NCBI RefSeq assembly: GCF_001690705.1
Contig: NZ_LZGK01000013.1
Span: 372,001-436,000 of the forward strand
Direction: 5' to 3'
DNA from: Gilliamella sp. wkB178
Lineage (GTDB): Bacteria > Pseudomonadota > Gammaproteobacteria > Enterobacterales > Orbaceae
DNA length: 64,000 nucleotides
Below the pieces are notes generated by a model. The model was given only the letters and a program-made list of their open reading frames with translations, was not told the DNA's origin and did not search any database. Below, one piece after another: positions 49,845-58,406 of this stretch; within the stretch, counting starts at the first letter, position 1, and every line of letters starts with the position of its first letter. Both the position numbers and the translations under genes were made by a program.

Positions 49845-50251
49845 TTACTAAACATCCTAACAATAATTAATATTTTGCCTTTGTGGCGTGAGTAGACTCT
49901 ATAACTTAATATTCTAATTATAAGAACATAAACTAAAAATGTAGTTGAAAAATACACTATAAAGTTAACCGTTTTTATAAAAATATACGTCGTTCAGAAG
50001 TCTGTTACTATTACCGCATAAATCATAATCGAAAGCAAGCTATTAATGACAATTTTTTTATCTTAGAGTACAGTTTTTTTTAAAATTTTTATATATAAGG
50101 GTTTAATTTGATATAAAGCAAGTTATTGCTAGTTAACCATATTAAATTAATTTCGAAAGTGAAAATAAAGAGCCATAAATTGACATATTATGACTCTTTA
50201 ATTGACAGTTACTGACGGTTTTCTAGAACAGTAATTAACAAATTGGTAATT
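49845..50251. other. Long upstream region of the cold-shock gene
   Basis: This 407-bp stretch separates ppa from the cold-shock gene; both are on the minus strand. Its far end holds the ppa terminator (50166-50200). The remainder, very AT-rich, probably contains the promoter and a long 5' leader of the cold-shock gene. I see no coding frame and no RNA gene. Confidence 0.45.
50166..50200 (-). terminator. Terminator of ppa
   Basis: TAAAGAGCCATAA and TTATGACTCTTTA pair over 13 bp with one mismatch around nine bases, 52 bp beyond the ppa stop, and a T-rich tail (TTTATTTT) follows on the minus strand. Confidence 0.7.
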
Positions 50252-50782
50252 TTATTTATTTTTAGCTCTGGCGAAGGATTCCATAATTTCTTTGCGAGCC
50301 GCATCTACATTTTCCCAACCATCAACTTTAACCCATTTACCTTTTTCAAGCGCTTTATATTGTTCAAAAAAGTGTTTGATTTGTGATTTTAGTAATTCAG
50401 GTAAATCGTTTACATCTTTAATGTGATCATATTCTTTAGAAAGTTTGGTATGAGGCACTGCAACCAATTTAGCGTCAACACCTGACTCATCAGTCATTTT
50501 TAATACTCCAACCGGGCGGCAACGAATTACTGAACCTGGTTGTAATGGATATGGGGTTGGTACTAATACATCAACCGGATCGCCATCAAGAGATAAAGTA
50601 TGATTGATATAACCGTAATTACATGGGTAAAACATTGCTGTTGCCATAAAGCGATCAACAAATACCGCACCAGTTTCTTTATCTACTTCATATTTAATTG
50701 GATCGGCATTAGCTGGAATTTCAATCACAACATAAATATCATCTGGTAATTCTTTACCGGCTGGTACATTTAATAGTCCCAT
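50252..50782 (-). CDS. ppa: inorganic pyrophosphatase
   Basis: A 176-aa family I pyrophosphatase, the exact length of E. coli Ppa when started at ATG 50782 ([23 protein letters not shown]); GAGGAT lies upstream, and the longer frame to 50833 has no similarity. The metal-binding aspartates are in [16 protein letters not shown] and [23 protein letters not shown] and [19 protein letters not shown] bind substrate. It hydrolyses pyrophosphate, pulling biosynthetic reactions forward. Downstream of darP by 72 bp. Confidence 0.97.
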   Translation of the reverse strand: MGLLNVPAGKELPDDIYVVIEIPANADPIKYEVDKETGAVFVDRFMATAMFYPCNYGYINHTLSLDGDPVDVLVPTPYPLQPGSVIRCRPVGVLKMTDESGVDAKLVAVPHTKLSKEYDHIKDVNDLPELLKSQIKHFFEQYKALEKGKWVKVDGWENVDAARKEIMESFARAKNK

Positions 50783-50854
50783 TTTTATATCCTCTATCTT
50801 GGTTAATAATATTAATTGATTAATGATAAGCAATAGCCGTTAACATTATAAAGA

Positions 50855-51391
50855 TTATTCGGTATCACTCAATTGTTTTAAATATTGAAAAATCTGTCGA
50901 GCAGTTTTAGGCGCTTTATTGGTGTCTAATTCCTTTTTTGCTAGACGCGCTAAGGTGCGTAACTGTTGTCGATCGGCATTAGGGTAAATTTCAATAATAG
51001 CTTCAGCATTGCCAGTTTCGATTAGTTCATCACGTAGTTTCTCTAACTTATGGAATAAAGCCACTTGCTGATTATGACGGTTTTTGAGTTTATCAAGTGC
51101 TTGGGTAATTGGTTCTATATCACGACTGCGGAGCAATTTACCAATATATTGAATTTGTCTGCGGTAGCCTTCTTTTTTTATTTTTTGTGCTAATTCAATG
51201 GCATAAAGTAAATCTTCATCAAGCGGAATTTTTACGATTTCATTTTTACTGAGATTAACTAATTCAATACCTAATTTTTTTAGAGCTTCGGCATCGCGTT
51301 TAATTTCACTTTTACTGACATAAATAATTTCATCATTACTATTATCGGTGTTGACGTTTGGTTCTATAAAAATTTCATTATGGTTATTCAT
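50855..51391 (-). CDS. darP: ribosome-associated protein DarP (YjgA, DUF615)
   Basis: A 178-aa highly charged helical protein matching E. coli YjgA/DarP (183 aa): [78 protein letters not shown] and [12 protein letters not shown]. DarP acts in late assembly of the 50S ribosomal subunit. It is divergent from pmbA by 77 bp, the same pairing as in E. coli. Confidence 0.94.
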   Translation of the reverse strand: MNNHNEIFIEPNVNTDNSNDEIIYVSKSEIKRDAEALKKLGIELVNLSKNEIVKIPLDEDLLYAIELAQKIKKEGYRRQIQYIGKLLRSRDIEPITQALDKLKNRHNQQVALFHKLEKLRDELIETGNAEAIIEIYPNADRQQLRTLARLAKKELDTNKAPKTARQIFQYLKQLSDTE

Positions 51392-51468
51392 ATGATTTCT
51401 TTTGTTAACTTAAATGTAAATCTAGCTTATTATAACGTATCACTAGCAGAATTGTAGAAAATAATAAG

Positions 51469-52821
51469 ATGACTATTGCACAAATAAAAAAAGATGCTTT
51501 ACAGCAACAAGTAACTTTATCAACCATTGTGGCAAATGCTATTGAGGAAGCAAAACGTCGGGTGGATTCAGTTCAAGTATCTATTAACCAATCAACTGGT
51601 ATAAGTGTTAGTACTCGCTTGGAGGAAACTGAAAATGTTGAATTTAATAGCGACGGTGCTTTAGCTATTACTGTCTATCAAAATCAACGCAAGGGTAGTG
51701 CTTCTACCAATGATTTGTCACCATCAGCTATTTCTCAAACCATTGATATGGCAATTAATATTATGCAATATACTTCACCCGATCCTTATTCGGGTTTGGG
51801 TGACGCCAGTTTGATGGCCTTTAATCCTCCAGATTTAGATTTATTTTATCCGAGTGATTTAAATGTAGATGAGGCTATTGAACAAGCAAAGCAAGCAGAG
51901 CAAATAGCTTTAGCACAACCTAAAATTAGTAGTAGTGATGGAGGTTATTTCAGTAGTCGCTATGGTATTTATGTTTATGGCAATAGTTTAGGCATGTTAC
52001 AAGGTTATTGTGCCAGTTCACATTCTCTTTCTTGTTCGGTTATTGCGGAGCAAAACGGGCAAATGGAACGTAATTATGCTTATACCTCGTCACGTGATAT
52101 TAGTCAATTATCTAGTCCAACTTGGGTTGGTCAACAGGCTGCTGAAAGAACAATCGCTCAATTAGGTGCCAGACAAATAGCCACTATGCAAGTACCAGTG
52201 CTCTTTTGTGCCGATGTAGCAGTTGGATTAATGGGGCATTTGATTAGCGCAATCAGTGGTGGTTCTATTTACCGTAAATCTTCATTTTTATTAGACAGTG
52301 TTGGCCAACCTATTTTCCCTTCTTGGCTGACTATTTACGAAGATCCTCATATATTAAAAGGTGTAGGGTCGTCACCTTTTGATAGTGAAGGTACACAAAC
52401 AATTAAGCGTAATATTGTTGAACAAGGTGTATTACAAACGTATTTGTTAGGTAATTATTCGGCTAGAAAGCTAGGATTAACCACTACCGGTCATGCAGGT
52501 GGTATTTATAATTGGTTAGTTTCAACCGGTCAAATTAATGCTGATTTTGATACTATGCTAAAAAAATTACATAAAGGTTTAGTAATAACTTCATTGATGG
52601 GGCAGGGGGTTAATACTGTGACTGGGGATTACTCGCGTGGAGCTACCGGTTTTTGGGTCGAAAATGGTCAAATTCAATACCCTGTTAATGAAATTACTGT
52701 TGCTGGTAATTTAAAAGATATGTATAAAAACATTGTGGCGATAGGAAATGATGTTGATACAAGAGGTAACATCCAGTGTGGTTCAATTCTCATTGAGAAT
52801 ATGAGTATAGCAGGGAAATAA
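51469..52821 (+). CDS. pmbA: metalloprotease subunit PmbA/TldE
   Basis: A 450-aa protein, the same length as E. coli PmbA (TldE). GISVSTRLEETENVEFNSDGALAITVYQNQRKGSAST opens the N-terminal domain; FDSEGTQTIKRNIVEQGVLQTYLL, SYSARKLGLTTTGHAGG-like (NYSARKLGLTTTGHAGG) and MGQGVNTVTGDYSRGATGFWVENG follow. PmbA pairs with TldD to degrade unfolded peptides, such as microcin precursors and the CcdA antitoxin; the catalytic zinc site is on TldD. No tldD is in the window. Eight bases from the SulP gene. Confidence 0.95.
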   Translation: MTIAQIKKDALQQQVTLSTIVANAIEEAKRRVDSVQVSINQSTGISVSTRLEETENVEFNSDGALAITVYQNQRKGSASTNDLSPSAISQTIDMAINIMQYTSPDPYSGLGDASLMAFNPPDLDLFYPSDLNVDEAIEQAKQAEQIALAQPKISSSDGGYFSSRYGIYVYGNSLGMLQGYCASSHSLSCSVIAEQNGQMERNYAYTSSRDISQLSSPTWVGQQAAERTIAQLGARQIATMQVPVLFCADVAVGLMGHLISAISGGSIYRKSSFLLDSVGQPIFPSWLTIYEDPHILKGVGSSPFDSEGTQTIKRNIVEQGVLQTYLLGNYSARKLGLTTTGHAGGIYNWLVSTGQINADFDTMLKKLHKGLVITSLMGQGVNTVTGDYSRGATGFWVENGQIQYPVNEITVAGNLKDMYKNIVAIGNDVDTRGNIQCGSILIENMSIAGK

Positions 52822-52829
52822 CTATTATA

Positions 52830-54569
52830 ATGAGTAAATTTAAAAACAGTAGATTGTTCCAAAAAATAACTGCTTGGATGCCAGGGCTAAGTGCTTTATT
52901 GATCTATAAACGTGAGTATTTAAGTTTTGATATCAAAGCGGGATTATCGGTGGCTGCTGTTTCTTTACCTGTGTCGATTGCTTATGCAGAATTAACTGGA
53001 GTTGGCGCTATTGCTGGCTTATATTCTACTATTTTACCATTGATTGTGTATGCACTTTTGGGGTCTTCAAGGCAACTTATTGTTGGGCCTGACACTGCTA
53101 CTTGTGCGGTAGTGGCAGCTGTGGTATTACCTTTAGCTGCCAATGATCCCATTTTACGCTGGCAATTGGTAGTGTTGTTGACCATTATGATCGGAATATG
53201 GTGCATTATTGCCGGAAAACTTCACCTTGGTGCTTTAGCTGATTTACTTAGCCAACCCATTTTGATTGGTTTATTAAATGGTATTTCAATTACTATCATG
53301 GTTGATCAGTTGGCAAAAACATTAGGCTTTAGTTATGACTATTCCTATTTAATAGAACGGATTGTTTATTTGCCGTTTAAATTATCACAAATCCATATTG
53401 GCACAGCACTGGTATCATTGGTTACTTTAAGTATTTTAATCGCTTTAAAAAAGTTCAAACCACGTTATCCGGCACCGCTTTTTGCGGTAATAATTTTGAC
53501 TTTTTTTTCTTGGTTATTTAACTTTGAACAATACAATATCCATATTATTGGTCAAGTAAGTAGTGATTTTATTCCTGTCGAATCTTGGCTTAATTTTGAT
53601 AAAGGATTAATGCGTGACTTAGTGGTGCCATCCCTAAATATAGCAATTATCTGCTTTGTTAGTATGATGATAACTGTGCGCAGTTTTGCTAGCAAAAATA
53701 ATTATGAAACTAATGCTGATGTAGAGTTTAAAGCACTGGGTATGGCAAATATTGTGGCTGGGTTATCACAAGGATTTGTGGTTAGTGGCACTTCTTCACG
53801 GACGGCAGTTAATGATGCTAATGGGGGAAAAACACAGTTAGTTTCTATTATTGCCGCCTTATTAATTGGCTTAGTTGTGCTATTTTTTCTAGCTCCTTTG
53901 CAATATATTCCCACGAGTGTTTTAGGCGTTATTTTAATTTATTCTTCTTTATCACTGATTAACTTTCAAACTATATGGCGCTTTTTTAAATTTGATCGGG
54001 ATGCTTTTTACCTTAGTTTATCAACTTTAGTTGCAGTATTAATTATTGGTATTATTCCGGGAATGGCCTTGGCAGTATTGTTGGGGTTATTCCTTTTTTT
54101 ACGCCGAGTATTTAGGCCCAAAGATCAACTTTTGGGAATTGATGAAAGTGGTAGAATACATTCACTAAGTCAAGATGTACAACCAATTAAAAATACTTTA
54201 ATTTATCGTTTTAATTCGCCACTTACTTATTTTAATATTGCTTACTTTAAACGTAGAATCGTTAGCTATATTGACGAAGCTGATGAACCAATCAATTATG
54301 TAATTGTTGATGCCATCCCATGTTTTACTTATAAAGATGTGAGCGTATTATCAGGTATCGAAGAACTAGTTAAATCATTAAAAGCTCGAGATGTGGTTTT
54401 AATATTATCTGGTCGGCGAAAAACGCTTAAAAACTGGTTTAAGCAGATGAATATCAAGTTAGATGATGAGTTTATTGAATTTGCTTATGATCTTTATTTT
54501 GCAGTCAGATTAGTACAAAGTAGAGAACACATGGATAGTAAAGAAAACAACAAGTTAATTAAAAATTGA
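52830..54569 (+). CDS. SulP-family anion transporter with STAS domain
   Basis: A 579-aa inner-membrane transporter. The SLC26/SulP signature is in DIKAGLSVAAVSLPVSIAYAELTGVGAIAGLYSTILPLIVYALLGSSRQLIVGPD, about a dozen hydrophobic segments follow to residue 430, and a cytoplasmic STAS domain covers about 440-560 (YFKRRIVSYIDEADEPINYVIVDA). SulP proteins move sulfate, bicarbonate or dicarboxylates. The sequence is not close enough to E. coli DauA to assume succinate. The strings SRTAVNDANGG and QGFVVSGTSS correspond to the substrate-site helix. Eight bases after pmbA, so co-transcribed. Confidence 0.88.
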   Translation: MSKFKNSRLFQKITAWMPGLSALLIYKREYLSFDIKAGLSVAAVSLPVSIAYAELTGVGAIAGLYSTILPLIVYALLGSSRQLIVGPDTATCAVVAAVVLPLAANDPILRWQLVVLLTIMIGIWCIIAGKLHLGALADLLSQPILIGLLNGISITIMVDQLAKTLGFSYDYSYLIERIVYLPFKLSQIHIGTALVSLVTLSILIALKKFKPRYPAPLFAVIILTFFSWLFNFEQYNIHIIGQVSSDFIPVESWLNFDKGLMRDLVVPSLNIAIICFVSMMITVRSFASKNNYETNADVEFKALGMANIVAGLSQGFVVSGTSSRTAVNDANGGKTQLVSIIAALLIGLVVLFFLAPLQYIPTSVLGVILIYSSLSLINFQTIWRFFKFDRDAFYLSLSTLVAVLIIGIIPGMALAVLLGLFLFLRRVFRPKDQLLGIDESGRIHSLSQDVQPIKNTLIYRFNSPLTYFNIAYFKRRIVSYIDEADEPINYVIVDAIPCFTYKDVSVLSGIEELVKSLKARDVVLILSGRRKTLKNWFKQMNIKLDDEFIEFAYDLYFAVRLVQSREHMDSKENNKLIKN

Positions 54570-54606
54570 CTTTAATAATTATTTTATAAATAACCTAAGG
54601 CGAAAT

Positions 54607-55827
54607 ATGACTTGTAGCAATAGCAATATCAAGATTGAAATGCTAAGCACTGGTGATGAAGTTCTTTATGGTCAAATTGTGGACACCAATGCGGCATGGT
54701 TATCTGAGTTTCTTTTCCAAGAAGGGTTTTTGATCACTTCTCGTTTTACCACGGGTGATAATCTTCAACAATTAGTTGCAATCCTACAAGAACGTAGTCT
54801 TGTTAATGACATATTAATTGTTAATGGTGGTTTAGGACCAACAAGTGATGATTTATGTGCCCAAGCAGCTGCACTAGCTAATAATGAAACGCTGGTATTA
54901 AATCAACAATGGTTACTGGAGATTGAACGCTATTTTTCTAGCCGGGGTCTAACTATGCCAGCAAGTAACCAAAAACAAGCTATGTTACCGCAAAGTGCAA
55001 CTGTGATTAACAATCCGATTGGTACAGCCTGTGGGTTTAAGATGCAGCTTAATGATTGTATGTTGTTTTTTACACCAGGGGTACCCTCTGAGTTCAAAGA
55101 GATGATCAGAACTTCAATTATGCCCGAAATTAAGATGAATTTTCCTAAAGTTGAAAAGTCATTATGTTATCGGTTAACTACAATGGGGCGTACTGAAAGT
55201 GATTTAGCTACGGAAATAGAAGCTAAACTTGAGATTCCAGATGATATAGTAATTGGTTATCGTGCTGCAATGCCGATTATTGAGTTAAAATTAACCGCGC
55301 CACAGCACAAAAAAAATGCCATGGATCAACTTTGGTTACAACTTAAAGAATTAGTAAAAGATAATTTACTTTACGAAGGGGTTATCACTTATCATAACGA
55401 AAATGGATTGGCTAAGGTAGTTTCTGGTCTATTAAATGAAAAAAATCTGACAATGACTGTTATTGAACAGCAATCCGTGGGGATGATTAGTTATCAATTG
55501 TATGATTGTGATGCCCCGGTAGTTAAATCCGAAGTAATCCCTTTATTAACGAATGAACCCAAAGATTATTTGTTAAATGCATTAGCTAAAACTAAAGCAG
55601 ATATTGCGTTGGGATTAGTTAATTTTAAAGAAAAGAATAGCCAATTTATGCTAATTATTATGACGAGAAAGCATGTGTTACAGTTCAATCTTAAGTATAT
55701 TGGTCGCAAACAAAATCGGCTAACTGAGCAGCGAATTTTAGCAACAATTGCGTTGGATGCATTACGCCGTTATTTATTAAATCAGCCTATTATCGCTCCT
55801 AATGTTTGGTTAGAAGTTTTAGAATAA
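54607..55827 (+). CDS. CinA-like protein, YfaY type
   Basis: A 406-aa protein resembling E. coli YfaY (400 aa). The N-terminal molybdopterin-binding-like (MoCF) domain has KIEMLSTGDEVLYGQIVDTNAAWLSEFLFQEG and VNGGLGPTSDDLCAQAAALA, then NNPIGTACGFKMQLN and FFTPGVPSEFKEM. The C-terminal part corresponds to the CinA/PncC domain but is degenerate, as in YfaY, so NMN deamidase activity is doubtful. CinA homologues with an active N-terminal domain act as ADP-ribose pyrophosphatases. It lies before rpoZ, where E. coli has gmk. Confidence 0.85.
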   Translation: MTCSNSNIKIEMLSTGDEVLYGQIVDTNAAWLSEFLFQEGFLITSRFTTGDNLQQLVAILQERSLVNDILIVNGGLGPTSDDLCAQAAALANNETLVLNQQWLLEIERYFSSRGLTMPASNQKQAMLPQSATVINNPIGTACGFKMQLNDCMLFFTPGVPSEFKEMIRTSIMPEIKMNFPKVEKSLCYRLTTMGRTESDLATEIEAKLEIPDDIVIGYRAAMPIIELKLTAPQHKKNAMDQLWLQLKELVKDNLLYEGVITYHNENGLAKVVSGLLNEKNLTMTVIEQQSVGMISYQLYDCDAPVVKSEVIPLLTNEPKDYLLNALAKTKADIALGLVNFKEKNSQFMLIIMTRKHVLQFNLKYIGRKQNRLTEQRILATIALDALRRYLLNQPIIAPNVWLEVLE

Positions 55828-55905
55828 TTAAAAATAGCAATTAATTTTCTGGTCACTATTTATTTTTGACTTTATTTTTTGAGCATAAATATAAACAGAT
55901 AGCTG

Positions 55906-55935
55906 TAGACAATTCCCTACAAAATTAAGTAGAAT
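55906..55935 (+). promoter_or_regulatory. Possible sigma-70 promoter of rpoZ
   Basis: TAGACA (55906-55911), 18 bases, then TAGAAT (55930-55935), 48 bp before the rpoZ ATG. Each hexamer is one base from consensus or close to it. Chosen by eye; other AT-rich options exist nearby. Confidence 0.35.
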
Positions 55936-55983
55936 AACAGATCTTGTAGAATATTCAATTAAGTATAAAAATTAGGGGTAAAA

Positions 55984-56274
55984 ATGGCTCGCGTAACCGT
56001 TCAAGACGCAGTAGAAAAAATTGGTAATCGTTTTGATCTTGTATTAGTGGCAGCAAGACGTGCTCGTCAATTACAAGTTGAAAATAAATCACCTTTACTT
56101 CCTGAAGAAAATGATAAAGAAACAGTCGTTGCATTGCGTGAAATTGAAGAAGGTTTAGTCAATAAACAAATTCTTGATACTGCTGATTTCCAAGCTCGTC
56201 AAGATGAAGAAGCAGAAGTACGTTCAACTTTGCACGAATCAATTCTTCTTGAAAATACACCTTCGTATGAATAA
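55984..56274 (+). CDS. rpoZ: RNA polymerase omega subunit
   Basis: A 96-aa omega subunit (E. coli 91 aa): [31 protein letters not shown] at the N-terminus is nearly identical, with [15 protein letters not shown] after it and a more variable acidic tail. Omega wraps the beta-prime subunit and forms part of one ppGpp-binding site. It is followed by spoT, as in most gammaproteobacteria, with 18 bp between. AGGGGT lies upstream of the ATG. Confidence 0.96.
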   Translation: MARVTVQDAVEKIGNRFDLVLVAARRARQLQVENKSPLLPEENDKETVVALREIEEGLVNKQILDTADFQARQDEEAEVRSTLHESILLENTPSYE

Positions 56275-56292
56275 GCTTAACGAGAATTGCCT

Positions 56293-58401
56293 ATGCAATA
56301 TTTTGATAGCTTAAAAAAGGTTGTCGCATCTTATCTTCCGGTAAAACAAGTTGAACTTATCCAAGATGCTTACCTTTTTGCTCAAAAGGCGCATGAAGGG
56401 CAATTCCGTTGTAGTGGTGAACCATATGTAACTCATCCTGTCGCAGTCGCCACTATTTTGGCGGATATGCGACTAGATTATGAAACAATTATCGCGGCGC
56501 TTTTGCATGATACGATTGAAGATACCGCGATCACTTTTCAAGACATTACCGACAATTTTGGAAAACATGTAGCAACTTTAGTTGAAGGTGTTTCTAAACT
56601 AGATAAATTAAAGTTCCGCAATCGACAAGAGGCCCAAGCTGAAAATTTTCGGAAAATGGTACTGGCCATGACCGAAGATGTGCGTGTTATTCTCATTAAA
56701 CTCGCCGATCGTACGCATAATATGCGCACGCTGGGAGCTCTTAGGCCGGATAAGCGTCGACGTATTGCCAAAGAAACTCTTGAGATTTATGCCCCTCTGG
56801 CCCACCGTTTAGGTATCCACCATATTAAAACTGAGCTTGAGATTTTAGGCTTTACAGCAATGTACCCTAATCGTGCTAAAGTGATCGAGAAAGTAATTGA
56901 AGCTGCACGAGGTACCAGAAAAGAATTAATTCAACAAATTTTATCTGAAATTCGTGAACGTCTAGCTGAAGCTAAAATTGATGCAGAAGTCGAAGGAATT
57001 GAAAAAAATATCTATGTGATTTATCAAAAAATGCAATTGCGTGAACAACACTTTCATTCAATTATGGATATTTATATTTTCCGAATTGTGGTTAAAGATG
57101 TGGATACCTGTTACCGCGTGCTTGGTTTGGTTCATAATTTGTATAAACCGCGTTTAAATCGTTTTAAGGATTATATTGCGATCCCTAAAGCGAATGGTTA
57201 TCAATCTTTACATTCATCATTAATTGGCCCTCATGGTACTCCAGTTGAAGTCCAAATCCGAACTGAAGACATGGAACAGATGGCTGAAATGGGAGTGGCT
57301 GCACATTGGGTATATAATGAAAACGATGAGTTAAGCCATACTACCGCTCAAATTAAAGCACAACGTTGGATGCAAAGTTTATTAGAACTGCAACAAAGTG
57401 TGGGTAACTCTTTTGAATTTATCGAAAATGTCAAATCAGATTTGTTTCCTAAAGAAATTTATGTATTCACACCTAAAGGCCGTATTGTTCAATTACCTGA
57501 AGGTGCCACTGCAGTCGATTTGGCTTATGCCGTGCATTCAGATATTGGTTATCAATGCATAGGCGCAATTGTTGATCGTAAACCTTACCCAATCTCACAA
57601 CCGTTGAGTAATGGTCAGACAGTCGAAATAATCACCTCACCAGAAGGCCGGCCTAATGCCAATTGGCTAAATTTTGTGGTAAGTGCTAAAGCTAGATCGC
57701 GTATTCGCCAAGCACTTAAGACACTTAAACGTGAAGATGCTATTGAGTTAGGTAGACGGTTATTAAATCTATCTCTAGCTAAAATAGGTGGTATTGAGGC
57801 ACTTTCGCCAGAGAAAATAGCCAGAATTGTTGAGTTATCTAAACAGTCATCTTTCGATGATGTATTAGCAGAAATTGGTTTAGGTAATATTATGAGTCAT
57901 TTTATTGCTAAAGGTTTAGAGCATAAAGAGTTATTATCTAATCAATCAGAACCGAATAAAACCTTGGTAATAACAGGTAGTGAAGGGGTATTAGTAACAT
58001 TTGCTAAATGTTGCCATCCAATTCCCAACGATCCTATTGTTGGTCATGTTAGTACAGAAAAAGGTTTGACCGTCCATCATGAATCATGTCGGAATATTTC
58101 TGGTTATCAAAATAACCCTGAAAAATATATTTCTTTAAAATGGGCAGCAAATATCAAACAGCTTTTTGTCGCAGAAATTTGGGTTGATATTTTAAGTAAT
58201 CAGGGATCATTAGCGCATCTTCTTTCGATCATTAATGAAGAAAATACTCATTTGCAATGGTTGAATACTGAAGAAAAAGATCAACAGATTTATACCATTA
58301 TTTTACAAATTGAAGTAAAAAATACTCAGCAACTTAATGAATTAATGCGTAAAATGTCATTACAACCTGATGTTGTTAGTGTGCTGCGTAATATTAATTA
58401 A
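56293..58401 (+). CDS. spoT: bifunctional (p)ppGpp synthetase / hydrolase SpoT
   Basis: A 702-aa protein, the length of E. coli SpoT when started at ATG 56293; a TTG at 56287 is an unlikely alternative. The hydrolase HD motif is His72-Asp73 in AALLHDTIEDT, with metal ligands also in THPVAVA and RTHNMRTLG. The synthetase region contains FKDYIAIPKANGYQSLHSS. TGS (IYVFTPKGRIVQLPEGATAVDLAYAVHSDIG), the conserved cysteine region (FAKCCHPIPNDPIVGHVS) and an ACT domain at the end follow. It sets ppGpp level under carbon, fatty-acid or iron stress. Six bases from recG. Confidence 0.96.
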   Translation: MQYFDSLKKVVASYLPVKQVELIQDAYLFAQKAHEGQFRCSGEPYVTHPVAVATILADMRLDYETIIAALLHDTIEDTAITFQDITDNFGKHVATLVEGVSKLDKLKFRNRQEAQAENFRKMVLAMTEDVRVILIKLADRTHNMRTLGALRPDKRRRIAKETLEIYAPLAHRLGIHHIKTELEILGFTAMYPNRAKVIEKVIEAARGTRKELIQQILSEIRERLAEAKIDAEVEGIEKNIYVIYQKMQLREQHFHSIMDIYIFRIVVKDVDTCYRVLGLVHNLYKPRLNRFKDYIAIPKANGYQSLHSSLIGPHGTPVEVQIRTEDMEQMAEMGVAAHWVYNENDELSHTTAQIKAQRWMQSLLELQQSVGNSFEFIENVKSDLFPKEIYVFTPKGRIVQLPEGATAVDLAYAVHSDIGYQCIGAIVDRKPYPISQPLSNGQTVEIITSPEGRPNANWLNFVVSAKARSRIRQALKTLKREDAIELGRRLLNLSLAKIGGIEALSPEKIARIVELSKQSSFDDVLAEIGLGNIMSHFIAKGLEHKELLSNQSEPNKTLVITGSEGVLVTFAKCCHPIPNDPIVGHVSTEKGLTVHHESCRNISGYQNNPEKYISLKWAANIKQLFVAEIWVDILSNQGSLAHLLSIINEENTHLQWLNTEEKDQQIYTIILQIEVKNTQQLNELMRKMSLQPDVVSVLRNIN

Positions 58402-58406
58402 TTACT

